Source of the DNA: an uncultured Clostridium sp.
GTDB lineage: Bacteria > Bacillota > Clostridia > TANB77 > CAG-508
DNA length: 50,341 nt
Assembly: GCA_948436975.1 (NCBI GenBank)
Contig: CAOJJB010000014.1
Span: 1-50,341, forward strand
Direction of reading: 5' to 3'
Every line of letters begins with the position of its first letter. Position 1 is the stretch's first letter. The notes under the pieces are model-generated. The model made no database searches. It was not told where the DNA came from and was given only the letters and a program-made list of their open reading frames with translations. This document shows positions 35,492-45,130 of this stretch, piece by piece. The translations under genes were made by a program, and so were the position numbers.

Positions 35492-36532
35492 ATGAGCTTA
35501 GTAAAAGTATCAATAGTAGTACCTATATATAATCTTGAAAAATATATTCCAAGATGTTTAGATGCATTAGTAAATCAAACATTAGAAGACATAGAAATAC
35601 TTTGTGTAAATGATGGGTCAAAAGACTCAGCACCAGAAATAATAGAAGACTATAAAAAAAGATATCCTAATAAAGTAAAAACATTTCATAAAGAAAATGG
35701 AGGAGAATGGTCAGCAAGAACATATGGACTAAAACAGGCGACAGGAGAATATGTAGGATTTATAGATAGTGATGATATTCCAGAAATTACTTGGGCAGAA
35801 AAATTATATAATGCAGCAAAAGAAAATGATGCAGATATAGCTTTTAGTGGGTATGACAGAATAGATTTAGATACAGGAAAAACTGTTTCAACAGAAATGA
35901 CACAATATGGAAAAATGAATAAAGAAGTAGACTGGAATGATGACTTTATTGTTTATGCTAACCCATCTTTGTGGAATAAAATATATAAGTTAGAAAAAGT
36001 GAAACACTTAGAATTTTTACCATTTAGAGGATGCAATGATACTTTATTTTTAATACACTCATATATGGATGGAGCAAAAAAATTGACATTCATACCAGAT
36101 GTTTTATATCACTATTATTTACGTTCAAGCTCTCAAATACATAGTATGAATGAAAAAGATATTGAAAATTTAAAAAAATATTTCTTAGTAACAAAAGAAC
36201 ATGCAATTAAAATAGGAAAATATGAAGAATATAAAAATAACTTATCTACAATGGCATTTCTTCATTTAGCTATATCATGGGCTTTTATGCTTTCATATGA
36301 TAAATCAGTTAAAATGACAGAAGCTTTAAAAGGAATTACAAAATATTTAAATGAAAATTTTCCAGAATGGAGAAATAATAAAAACTTTAAAATGGCACAT
36401 TGTTTTTCAAAAGGATTTAAACATATTTGTATATGGGGAGTTCATTTATTTTATAAACTTCATTTACCCATTGTATATATTTGGGTAAATAGATTTTTAC
36501 TAGATGTAATTAAGTTAGAGGTAAAATGGTAA
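35492..36532 (+). CDS. Glycosyltransferase family 2
   Basis: The 346-aa protein has the GT-A start VSIVVPIYNLEKYIPRCLDAL, VNDGSKDSAPEII, an EYVGFIDSDDIPE metal site, and an acceptor region with NPSLWNKIYKLEKV and FRGCNDTLFLIHSY. This is the common capsular/teichoic-type GT2 architecture. It starts 2 nt after the previous stop, so it is translationally coupled to the GtrB-like gene. It would act at the cytoplasmic membrane face. The donor and acceptor are unknown. Confidence 0.88.
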   Translation: MSLVKVSIVVPIYNLEKYIPRCLDALVNQTLEDIEILCVNDGSKDSAPEIIEDYKKRYPNKVKTFHKENGGEWSARTYGLKQATGEYVGFIDSDDIPEITWAEKLYNAAKENDADIAFSGYDRIDLDTGKTVSTEMTQYGKMNKEVDWNDDFIVYANPSLWNKIYKLEKVKHLEFLPFRGCNDTLFLIHSYMDGAKKLTFIPDVLYHYYLRSSSQIHSMNEKDIENLKKYFLVTKEHAIKIGKYEEYKNNLSTMAFLHLAISWAFMLSYDKSVKMTEALKGITKYLNENFPEWRNNKNFKMAHCFSKGFKHICIWGVHLFYKLHLPIVYIWVNRFLLDVIKLEVKW

Positions 36533-36572
36533 AAATTTAATAATTTATAATTTTTAAAAAAGGATATGAAAG

Positions 36573-38747
36573 ATGTTTGATAAAATGAAAACAATTTATG
36601 AAAAAATTATTAATAAATTTGAATTTTTTATTAGTAAAGAAAACTTTACAAAAACTAAAGTGCTATTAGTAATAATATTATCAGGGTTACTAGCAATTAC
36701 ATGTGAATATACAATTTTTAGAAGATGGTATCCAGAATTTATTTCTAAAAATAGAATCATGTTAGTTTCACTAATGTTTGCATTCATAGGAATACATTTT
36801 GTATTTAAACTTTCACAAATGTATGAATTTATACACAGACATAGGTACAAAATTGCTTGTGCCTTTTTGTTGTTTGTAATGATATTTAAATATTCAGGTT
36901 CATCAATAGTAAATTTTAATAGTTTGATACAATCACATAATGATGATACAAGATATCATACATTACTTGGAAGACCAAGAATGATTAGAACAGATGAGTG
37001 GGCAACATCTACCACATATATATTATCTCAAGATAGAAGTGAAAAACCATTTTCATATTTTTCTAATGTATTAAGAGGAACAGAAACAGATATGTTTACT
37101 GTTTCTAATGCTCCAGTAGCAGATATATTAATGTTAGGAAGACCTTTTCAAATAGGATTTATGTTATTTGGAAATGATGTGGGATTAAGTTTCTATTGGT
37201 ATGCAAGATTAACAGCAATGTTATTAGGATCTTATGAATTATGCTTAATCCTTACAAAAAGAAATAAAAAAATATCTTTATGTGGAATGATAGTAATAAC
37301 CTTTTCATCAGCAGTACAATGGTGGTATTGTATGGATACACTTTTATGGGGACAAATAGCAATTGTTCTTATAGATAAATTCATGAATACAGATAAAAAA
37401 AGAAATAAATATTTATGTGCTTTAGGAATATTAATATCAGGATTATCCTATGTTTTTGTATTTTATCCAGCATGGCAAATATCTTTTGGATATGTATTTT
37501 TAGCAATGATAGTATGGTTATTATTAAAAAATATTAAATATGGAAGTTACAGATTTACAAAACATGATATTGCAGTAGTAGTAGTTACTCTAATATGTTT
37601 AGTTCTTTTACTTGTAAGATGGTATAATTTTTCAGGAAATACATTAGTAGCAACAATGAACACAGACTATCCAGGAGAAAGATGTGAAGTAGGAGGAGGA
37701 GCAGTTAACTTATATTCGTATTTTTATAATATTTTCTTTACTTTTGAAGAATACTTAAATCCATGTGAATATTCAAGTATGCTATCTTTTTATCCAATAC
37801 CATTAATACTAGGATTAATATATGTAATAAGAAACCAAAAAGACTTACACTTTTGGATACCAATGCTAATAGTTGGAGGTTTTTTAAGTATTTGGTGTGT
37901 TTTCGGTTTTCCAGAAATTATAGCTAAAATAACTAAAATGTCTATGACTACAGCAGAAAGAGTTACAATTCCACTAGGAACAGTTTGTATATATACATTA
38001 ATTTATTTAATGGGAAATTTTGAAAAAGATGATAAATTAATAAATAAAAAATTAACATATTACTTATCAGTATTTTCAATTATATATATAATTTATAAAG
38101 CAAAAACAACAATAGGATATGCAGAAGAATTTCATTATTTAGATAAATTTAAAATATTATTAGGAGGAGAAATTTTCTTAGTAACTATTTGGGGAATATT
38201 AAATTTAAGTAATAAAAAAATTAAAAATTATACAATTTATGGATTAATAGCAATTGCTTTAATTAGTGGATTAAGGGTAAATCCAGTAATAAGAACTACA
38301 GATATTTTTTACACAAAACCAGTTGCTATAAAAATGCAAGAAATAAAACAAAGTAATCCATCAGCTTTATGGGTAGTAAATGATGGTGGATGGTATATAA
38401 ATGATTATGCAGTAGCAAGTGGAATAAGAACTTTAAATTCAACTGGAGTATATCCAAACTTAGAATTATTTGAAACAATATTAGGAAACAAAAAAGAAGA
38501 GTATAAAAAAATTTATAATAGATATGCACATGTTAATTTTGAAGTTACAGATAAGAAATCAGATGTAGAATTATTATTTGCAGATAATGTTGCAATAAAA
38601 TTAAATTATAAAGATTTAGAAAAACTTAATATAGAATATATACTATCTACAAAAGACTTTAGTAAAGAAACTTTTTCAAATAAATTTGAAGAAATATATA
38701 ATGAAGATGGTATGTATATATATAAGGTAATGGAAGGTATTGATTAA
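36573..38747 (+). CDS. Large GT-C-like polytopic membrane protein, 724 aa
   Basis: About 13 hydrophobic segments with soluble loops. An extracytoplasmic segment near residues 132-142 reads GRPRMIRTDEWATS. The conserved arrangement RTDEW, then SNAPVADILMLGRPFQIGFMLFG, a QWW pair, FGYVFLAMIVW and FGFPEII resembles the DUF7657-type or YfhO-like proteins found in surface glycan loci. The C-terminal tail (about 600-724) is soluble and probably outside the cell. GT-C enzymes transfer a sugar from a polyprenyl-phosphate donor, so it is a good candidate partner of GtrA/GtrB (inference). The protein at 2235 is a shorter relative. Confidence 0.7.
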   Translation: MFDKMKTIYEKIINKFEFFISKENFTKTKVLLVIILSGLLAITCEYTIFRRWYPEFISKNRIMLVSLMFAFIGIHFVFKLSQMYEFIHRHRYKIACAFLLFVMIFKYSGSSIVNFNSLIQSHNDDTRYHTLLGRPRMIRTDEWATSTTYILSQDRSEKPFSYFSNVLRGTETDMFTVSNAPVADILMLGRPFQIGFMLFGNDVGLSFYWYARLTAMLLGSYELCLILTKRNKKISLCGMIVITFSSAVQWWYCMDTLLWGQIAIVLIDKFMNTDKKRNKYLCALGILISGLSYVFVFYPAWQISFGYVFLAMIVWLLLKNIKYGSYRFTKHDIAVVVVTLICLVLLLVRWYNFSGNTLVATMNTDYPGERCEVGGGAVNLYSYFYNIFFTFEEYLNPCEYSSMLSFYPIPLILGLIYVIRNQKDLHFWIPMLIVGGFLSIWCVFGFPEIIAKITKMSMTTAERVTIPLGTVCIYTLIYLMGNFEKDDKLINKKLTYYLSVFSIIYIIYKAKTTIGYAEEFHYLDKFKILLGGEIFLVTIWGILNLSNKKIKNYTIYGLIAIALISGLRVNPVIRTTDIFYTKPVAIKMQEIKQSNPSALWVVNDGGWYINDYAVASGIRTLNSTGVYPNLELFETILGNKKEEYKKIYNRYAHVNFEVTDKKSDVELLFADNVAIKLNYKDLEKLNIEYILSTKDFSKETFSNKFEEIYNEDGMYIYKVMEGID

Positions 38748-38749
38748 AA

Positions 38750-39658
38750 ATGGACAATAAAAAAGTTGCAGTAGTAATGTCAACATATAATGGAGAAAAG
38801 TTTGTAAAAGAGCAATTAGATTCTATATTAAATCAAACATATAAAAATATTGAAATAATAGTTAGAGATGATGGTTCAAAAGACAATACAATAAATATAA
38901 TAAAAGAGTATATGAAAAAATATTCTAATATAAAACTGTATGAAGGGGAAAATTTAGGATTTATTCAAAGTTTTTTTGAATTACTTAAATTAGCAGATGC
39001 AGATTATTATGCCTATGCAGATCAAGATGATATATGGATGGCAAATAAAATAGAATTAGCTGTTAAATCATTAAACAAACTAGATGATAATAAACCCAAT
39101 ATGGCATTTGGAAATTCAGATTATTATGATGAAAATATGAAATTTTTATCAAGTGGATCAAAAAATAAAAAGTTTACTTTTTTAACAGCCTTATTTGCTT
39201 GTGTAACACAAGGAATGACAATGACTGTAAATAAAACTACAAGGAATATGATAATAGAAAATATGCCAAAATCATGTTTTTTTCATGATTGGTGGACATA
39301 TCTATTATGTATAGGGCTTGGAAATGTAGCATATGATGATCAAACAGTAGTAAAATATAGAAGAAGAAAAGAAAATGCTACATCAGAAGGACAAGGATAT
39401 TTTAGATTACTTATTTGGAGAATAAAAAATCTTTTATTTAAAGATGGAATGAGAGATATAAAACAACAAATGATAAATTTTAAAGATTATTATTATTATC
39501 AATTATCAGATGAAAATAAAGAAATTTTAAAATTATTTTCAAATGAAGATTATAATTTTCTTATTGCTTTAAAAAAAGTATTCTATCCTAAAAAAATAAG
39601 AAATAATCTAATAGATGATTTTATGATTAGAATAATATTTTTAATAGGAGTTTTATAA
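38750..39658 (+). CDS. Glycosyltransferase family 2, rhamnosyltransferase-like
   Basis: A 302-aa GT-A enzyme with VAVVMSTYNGEKFVKEQLDSI, VRDDGSKDNT, YAYADQDDIW and a C-terminal half with FFHDWWTYLLCIGLGNVAYDDQTVVKYRRR. It is of the same subtype as the enzyme at 23323 (both have N-terminal TYNGEK and a DQDDIW metal site). It starts 2 nt after the previous stop and ends 3 nt before the flippase gene, so the three genes are tightly linked. The ribosome binding site is weak, which suggests coupled translation. Confidence 0.88.
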   Translation: MDNKKVAVVMSTYNGEKFVKEQLDSILNQTYKNIEIIVRDDGSKDNTINIIKEYMKKYSNIKLYEGENLGFIQSFFELLKLADADYYAYADQDDIWMANKIELAVKSLNKLDDNKPNMAFGNSDYYDENMKFLSSGSKNKKFTFLTALFACVTQGMTMTVNKTTRNMIIENMPKSCFFHDWWTYLLCIGLGNVAYDDQTVVKYRRRKENATSEGQGYFRLLIWRIKNLLFKDGMRDIKQQMINFKDYYYYQLSDENKEILKLFSNEDYNFLIALKKVFYPKKIRNNLIDDFMIRIIFLIGVL

Positions 39659-39661
39659 AAA

Positions 39662-40933
39662 ATGGATTTAGAAAAAAAAGCATTTTTGAAAAATTTTATT
39701 TGGAATAGTTTAGGAACTGGAATAAATTCTTTTAACTCATTATTTTTCTTAATAATAGTAACAAGGGTTAATGATATACAAACAGCTGGAATATTTTCCA
39801 TAGCATATGCAACAGCAACTATACTATATACATTAGCAATGTATTCAGGAAGACTATGTCAAGTAACAGATATAGAAAATAAAATAAAAGATAAAGATTA
39901 CATAGCAAATAGAGCATTAACATGTTTTATAATGTTAATAGGTGCAACAATATTTTTAGTTTTAAAAAAATATACAAGTTTTAAAACAACCATATTTGCA
40001 TTACTTGCTATATTTAAAGAATTAGAAGCCTTTTCAGATATTCTTTATGGAGTAATGCAGAAAAATGATATTTTATACAAATCAGGACAATCATTAACAT
40101 TAAAAGGTTTTATAGGAATAGTTTTATTTTTAATAGTAGATTTAATAACTAGAGATTTAAGGCTTGCATGTTTATCGGTTATAATTGTAAATTTAGTAAT
40201 TTTAATATTATATGATTATTTTATAATTACTAGAAAACTAATAGATAAAAACACAAAAATAGATTTAAAAAATGTACTATCAATTTTAAAAAGTGAATTT
40301 TTTGTATTTGTAAATTCATTTGCAGGAATATACATATTAAATGCACCTAAATATGCAATAGATAGGTATTTAACAGAAGATATACAAGCAATATATGGAT
40401 ATATAATGATGCCAGCAACAGTAATGACATTATTTACACAATTTATAGTAATGCCATTTTTAGGAAATTTAAAAGATATGTATGAAAAAAAGCAATTAAA
40501 AGAAATAGAAAAAGTTACTTTGAAAATTAAATTAATAGTAATAGCATTTGGAGGATTTGCAGTTTTAGCGGCTTTATTACTTGGCCCTGAATTTTTAGGA
40601 TTAATATATGGATTAGACTTAAAAGAATATAGAATGAATTTATGTGTAATTATTGGATCATATATTTTCTATGCAATATCATATATAAATTTAGTAACAT
40701 TAACAACTATAAGACATACTTTTGTACAATTTGTAATATATGTTATTTCAATGATTATAGCTTTTGCAGGTTCAAATATTTTAGTTGGAAATTTAGAACT
40801 TGGAATAAATGGAGCTACTTTCTCATGTACAACAACTTTAGCAATACAATTTATAATGTATTTTATAATAACTAAAATTATTATACATAAAGAAAAAATA
40901 AAATTAGAAGCTACAAAAGAAAATAATATTTAA
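39662..40933 (+). CDS. Second oligosaccharide flippase (Wzx-like, MOP superfamily)
   Basis: A 423-aa protein with about 12 hydrophobic segments. Landmarks are FIWNSLGTGINSFNSLFFLIIVTRVNDIQTAGIFSIAYA, typical of the polysaccharide-transport branch, a MYSGRLCQVTDIE loop, and a central YILNAPKYAIDRYLTEDIQAIYGYI segment with charged residues. It is not close to the flippase at 16500, so the two probably move different glycans. No Wzy-type gene is adjacent, so its substrate may be a short oligosaccharide or lipid-linked side group. Confidence 0.85.
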   Translation: MDLEKKAFLKNFIWNSLGTGINSFNSLFFLIIVTRVNDIQTAGIFSIAYATATILYTLAMYSGRLCQVTDIENKIKDKDYIANRALTCFIMLIGATIFLVLKKYTSFKTTIFALLAIFKELEAFSDILYGVMQKNDILYKSGQSLTLKGFIGIVLFLIVDLITRDLRLACLSVIIVNLVILILYDYFIITRKLIDKNTKIDLKNVLSILKSEFFVFVNSFAGIYILNAPKYAIDRYLTEDIQAIYGYIMMPATVMTLFTQFIVMPFLGNLKDMYEKKQLKEIEKVTLKIKLIVIAFGGFAVLAALLLGPEFLGLIYGLDLKEYRMNLCVIIGSYIFYAISYINLVTLTTIRHTFVQFVIYVISMIIAFAGSNILVGNLELGINGATFSCTTTLAIQFIMYFIITKIIIHKEKIKLEATKENNI

Positions 40934-41040
40934 TTTTCAATTATTAAAATGTAGTCATAATATATAATAAAAATATAAAGAACAATAGTGGACAATATAT
41001 AATCTGTAAAAGACAAAACTATATTTTAATAATTGAAAAT
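40933..41040. repeat. 22-bp inverted repeat with a 64-nt loop
   Basis: Positions 40933-40954 pair with 41019-41040, with one G-T pair (18 bp perfect at 40933-40950 and 41023-41040). The left arm starts at the stop codon of the flippase gene, and the right arm ends 26 nt before ATG 41067. It could fold in RNA as a very long AU-rich stem. It could act as an attenuator, an RNA-stability element or a trace of recombination. Confidence 0.6.
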
Positions 41041-41066
41041 GTAAGACTGATAAAAAGGAGAAAGAA

Positions 41067-43130
41067 ATGGGAATTTTATACATACTAACACTAATAATTT
41101 TAGGAATAAGCTTTATGACATTTCAAAAATCGAATGAAAAAATAAACTTTATAAAATGGCTAATAATTTATATAGTATCACTATTGGGATATAACATATT
41201 TATAGGAATGATACTGGGAATACTAAATATTACTTCACAAATATGGTTATTATCAATAATAAATATAATAGTTGCATTAGCTTTATCTTATAAAACAATA
41301 AGACACAAAAAAGTACAAAAGTATTTTGTTAGAAAATTAGACATTTTAGGAATAGTTATAATCTTAATAATATTCGCAGTAATGTTTGTAAAAGATTTAT
41401 ACATATTTAATGGAGATATTTCACATTTTGCTGTAGATTCAGCAATTCATTATAGAGCAGCAAAACATTATTCAGATAATTTAAAAGTATTTATAAATGT
41501 AGAAGATAAATCATTTTTTAATTTTAATGTAATGCAAACAGGAGCATATATTAATGATGGTATATTTATGAATGTAATAAATGAAATTACAGGACTAGAC
41601 TATGGATATATTTATCAATTATTTGAAACAATTGTTATGTTTTTAGGAGCATTAGCATTTTATGCAACATTTGTAGATAAAATACAAACAAAAAGAGGAT
41701 TATTAGCAAGTATAGTATTATTTACATTGTATTTATATGGTTATCCTTATAATGCATGGATATATGGATTTTCATATCTAGCAGTTGGAATTGCAATGGT
41801 AGTAATGCTTTTGGCTGTTGTAGAAGAACTATATTCAAAAGACAACTTTAATAAAGCATTTATAATATCTTTAATTGGAATATTAGGAACAGGTTTAATA
41901 TTCTCATATTGTTTATTTGTACCAGCGATCTTTGCTGCAATATGTATATATTGTTTCTTAAAAGATCTTTCAAGAAGTGAAGGAAAAACCTATTTAAAAA
42001 TATTTAAGAAAGATACTTTAATAGTAACAGGAGTTCTTTTGCTTGTTACAATTGCTGGAATAGGATATTTATTTATACCAACATTTTTTATAGAGGGACA
42101 AACCAATTTAGTAAGTGCATTAAAAATAGATGGAGCAATATATTCTGAAAAATATCAAAACTTTTTACCATATATACCATTTGCAATAATGTATTTTGTA
42201 GAAGTTATAAAAAGAATAAAAAACAGAGAATTAAGATATATGGATGTATTTTCGATATACATTATGGGATTTCTAGCATTACTATATTTAGGAATGTTAG
42301 CTGGAAAAGTAGCACAATATTACATGCTAAAGATATATTCTGTAATTTGGATTGTTGTATTTTCTGTAACAATAGATTTAGTAAATCAATATATAAACTG
42401 GAAAGTATTTAGATTAGATATAATATTATTAGCTTTATTATATGTAATTTTATTAGTAAAAGGAATATCAGGAATATCAATTGCTAAAGTTTATCTATTT
42501 GTAATTTTAAGTATATATATTGTATTACCAGAAGTAGCTAGAAAAATAAACTTTGAAAAAAATAGAAAAAATTCATCACATAAATTAAGAGATTTCCAAC
42601 CATTGATTACTGGATATACTTATGTAATAATATGGGGAGTATTTGTTTGTAGTTGGGTTTGGATAAAAGCAGGACATGTGATAGGAGAAGAACAAAAGCA
42701 TGCACTTCCAAATTTAGTAGGAATTTATTATAGTGAAAATTGTGAATATAGAAAACTAATAGATTTAACACAAAACTTTAATTCAAATGAGATTAAATTA
42801 GTAAAATATGCTAGAGAAAACTTTGAAGATATGACAGTTGAAAATACAGAACTAATGACAGAGGGGTATTTTTGTAGAATTTGGGCAACAGCAATGTTAG
42901 AATTTTCAAGTAATACAAAGCCATACCAAAAAGTTATACAAGATACCAAAATTTATAATATGAATGATGCAATGAAAGATAATGATAAAAAATATATTGT
43001 AAAATTAGTGTCAAAAGATTTAACTAAAATAAATGAATATAAAGAAGAATTAAAAGAAGTAAAAGAAAATAATAAAATAGAAATATTATATGAAAACGAA
43101 AATGGGTATGTGGCTAAAATAAACAGATAA
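41067..43130 (+). CDS. Large GT-C-like polytopic membrane protein, 687 aa
   Basis: About 13 hydrophobic segments. The first extracytoplasmic region includes FAVDSAIHYRAAKHYSDNLKV and MQTGAYINDGIFMNVI, where acidic residues in the loop after the second helix cluster are typical of GT-C sites. The C-terminal 150 residues are soluble and charged. It is a tandem paralogue of the protein at 43238: both start MGI-Y, share MQTGAYIN and FSYCLFVPA. An AAAAAGGAG site lies upstream. The family is not one I can name with certainty; a lipid-linked sugar transferase acting outside is the best guess. Confidence 0.7.
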   Translation: MGILYILTLIILGISFMTFQKSNEKINFIKWLIIYIVSLLGYNIFIGMILGILNITSQIWLLSIINIIVALALSYKTIRHKKVQKYFVRKLDILGIVIILIIFAVMFVKDLYIFNGDISHFAVDSAIHYRAAKHYSDNLKVFINVEDKSFFNFNVMQTGAYINDGIFMNVINEITGLDYGYIYQLFETIVMFLGALAFYATFVDKIQTKRGLLASIVLFTLYLYGYPYNAWIYGFSYLAVGIAMVVMLLAVVEELYSKDNFNKAFIISLIGILGTGLIFSYCLFVPAIFAAICIYCFLKDLSRSEGKTYLKIFKKDTLIVTGVLLLVTIAGIGYLFIPTFFIEGQTNLVSALKIDGAIYSEKYQNFLPYIPFAIMYFVEVIKRIKNRELRYMDVFSIYIMGFLALLYLGMLAGKVAQYYMLKIYSVIWIVVFSVTIDLVNQYINWKVFRLDIILLALLYVILLVKGISGISIAKVYLFVILSIYIVLPEVARKINFEKNRKNSSHKLRDFQPLITGYTYVIIWGVFVCSWVWIKAGHVIGEEQKHALPNLVGIYYSENCEYRKLIDLTQNFNSNEIKLVKYARENFEDMTVENTELMTEGYFCRIWATAMLEFSSNTKPYQKVIQDTKIYNMNDAMKDNDKKYIVKLVSKDLTKINEYKEELKEVKENNKIEILYENENGYVAKINR

Positions 43131-43131
43131 T

Positions 43132-43168
43132 TAGTTAACTAGAAATTTTTTATGTTTCTCTAGTTAAT
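43132..43168 (+). other. Hairpin between the two tandem membrane-protein genes
   Basis: TTAACTAG (43135-43142) pairs perfectly with CTAGTTAA (43160-43167), and flanking AAA/TTT extends the stem with a bulge. It begins just after the TAA stop of the upstream gene (43128-43130). There is no T-run after it, so it is more likely an RNA-processing or partial-termination hairpin than a full terminator. Confidence 0.35.
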
Positions 43169-43237
43169 AATAATATTTGAAAGTATAAGTTTATAGATTT
43201 TATCAAAAATCTAAATAAATGTTAAGGAAGAAGTAGT

Positions 43238-45067
43238 ATGGGGATTTTCTATTGTTTAACAGTAATATCAATGCTAATTACTTTTATATTAGTAAAGAAA
43301 AGTGAAAAAAAATTAAATTTAATTAATTGGAGCGTATTATCTCTAATTGCATATTTAGGATTTAATATTCTAGTATGTATGATATTTGGAGTTTTAAATA
43401 TAACAACAAATTTATTATTTTTATTAATAGTAAATTTAATTGTAACAGCAGGATTTGGATTTAAAATATGTAAAGATAAAAAAGTACAAACTTTTGAAAT
43501 AAGAATAATAGACATAATGGCTGTTATAGTAGCAGTAGGAATTACTTGTTATATGGCAGTTTCACAATATGCTCCACTTTCAAAAACAATGGCAAATGCT
43601 TCAGTAGATGCATGTATGCATTATAGTGCAGCAACAAACTTTGCAGATAATATGAAAGTGCTTTCAAAAATAGATAATACAACAGGATATAATTTTAAAA
43701 CAATGCAAACAGGAGCATATATAAATACAGGAATATTTATAAGTATTGTAAGAAGTATAGTTCCAAGTGTTAAAGATTTTGTAACATTTAAAATATTTGA
43801 AATGGGAATAATGTTACTAAGTATATTATCAATATATATGTTAGTATCTAGCAAATTAAAAACAAAAACCAATTATATAATAGGAATTATATTTTTAATA
43901 TTATATGCTTTTGCATATCCATATACTAGTTTATTATATGGATTTTCATATTTAAGTGTATCAATAGTTTTTGCAACAGGATTATTTTATTTAGCAAAAA
44001 TATATGATAAAAATGAAATGAATTTCTCAATGATGTTAGGTCTTATATTATTAATGGGAGTTGGCATAATTTTTTCATACTGTCTATTTGTTCCAGCGTT
44101 ATTTGCTTTTATATGTATTTATGTATTTATAAAAGATTTAGCAAAAAAAGAAGGAAAAGCATATTTAAAATTTTTTAAAAAGGAAACTATATTAATAACA
44201 GGAACACTTTTTATATTAACAATTTTAGCAATATGTTATTTAGTAATTCCAACTTTTACAGATAGTGATCAAAATAAATTAACAGATGCAATAGGATTTG
44301 ATGGAGGAATATATAAAGCATTATATCAAGACTTTTTATTTTATATACCATTATTAGTAATATTTATCTATAGAACAATAAAAACTAAAAAAATTAATTA
44401 TCAGTCAGTAGCATTAATTATAATATTAGGACAAGTTCTAGTATCATTTATAGGAGTAGTGGCAGGAATAGTTTCAGCATATTACTATTATAAAATATAT
44501 TATATATTATGGATATTAGTAATAGATATAGCTATTGAAGTTATGTGTAGCTTAGAAGAGAACAAAGAGCTTAAAGTTATGTTAATAGCATACTTAGCTA
44601 TGTGGTGCTTTATAGTATATGGAGCGATATCAGGAATAGAAGTAAAATTACAACAAAAATCACCAACATTAATAGAAGATTGTAAACTACAAAGAATAGC
44701 TGGAATATATTATGATACTAATATTGCAGCTACAGCAAATATAAATGTATCATGTATAGTAGATGAAAATAGAGTAAAATTAGCAGAAGCAATGGGAGAG
44801 ATAGAAGATATTACACTAAAAAATATGTTAGTAGGAGGAATGAACACAAACTGTAAAGCATGGATATATGTAATATCAAGAATATCGTCAGGAGGAGAAA
44901 GCATAAATGACTTACAAAAAGCAGTAGTAGAAACAACAGTAAAAGACTGGTTGGAAACAGAAAACAAAAAATATTTTGTATTATTTACAGAAGATGAATA
45001 TGAAACAACATCAGAATATGAAGTAGTATTTAGTAATAAAGCAGGAGTAATTTTAAAGTCCATTTAG
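43238..45067 (+). CDS. Large GT-C-like polytopic membrane protein, 609 aa
   Basis: Tandem paralogue of the preceding gene: MGIFYCLTVISMLITF parallels MGILYILTLIILGISF, and the loop SVDACMHYSAATNFADNMKVL, followed by MQTGAYINTGIFISIV, is shared. The C-terminal extracytoplasmic tail differs strongly: it is shorter and has SRISSGGESIND rather than the charged tail of the paralogue, which could change acceptor choice. It has about 13 hydrophobic segments. The AAGGAAG site is about 6 nt from the ATG. The reaction is unknown; lipid-linked sugar transfer is inferred from context. Confidence 0.7.
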   Translation: MGIFYCLTVISMLITFILVKKSEKKLNLINWSVLSLIAYLGFNILVCMIFGVLNITTNLLFLLIVNLIVTAGFGFKICKDKKVQTFEIRIIDIMAVIVAVGITCYMAVSQYAPLSKTMANASVDACMHYSAATNFADNMKVLSKIDNTTGYNFKTMQTGAYINTGIFISIVRSIVPSVKDFVTFKIFEMGIMLLSILSIYMLVSSKLKTKTNYIIGIIFLILYAFAYPYTSLLYGFSYLSVSIVFATGLFYLAKIYDKNEMNFSMMLGLILLMGVGIIFSYCLFVPALFAFICIYVFIKDLAKKEGKAYLKFFKKETILITGTLFILTILAICYLVIPTFTDSDQNKLTDAIGFDGGIYKALYQDFLFYIPLLVIFIYRTIKTKKINYQSVALIIILGQVLVSFIGVVAGIVSAYYYYKIYYILWILVIDIAIEVMCSLEENKELKVMLIAYLAMWCFIVYGAISGIEVKLQQKSPTLIEDCKLQRIAGIYYDTNIAATANINVSCIVDENRVKLAEAMGEIEDITLKNMLVGGMNTNCKAWIYVISRISSGGESINDLQKAVVETTVKDWLETENKKYFVLFTEDEYETTSEYEVVFSNKAGVILKSI

Positions 45068-45097
45068 AAACTAAAATATGCAAAAAGGAGGAAGAAA

Positions 45098-45130
45098 ATG
45101 TCCCTTGATAAATGTCCCAAAAGGGACATG
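45098..45130 (+). repeat. Direct and inverted TGTCCC repeat between RBS and core start codon
   Basis: ATGTCCC occurs at 45098-45104 and again at 45112-45118. The second copy pairs perfectly with GGGACAT (45123-45129) around an AAAA tetraloop. The first copy can pair with the same arm, so two hairpins are mutually exclusive. The segment is 30 nt, keeps the frame, and overlaps both possible start codons. Confidence 0.55.

Noticed and set aside
40642-40875. Plus-strand frame inside the second flippase gene
   Set aside because: It is entirely contained in the flippase gene in another frame and has a low-complexity product.
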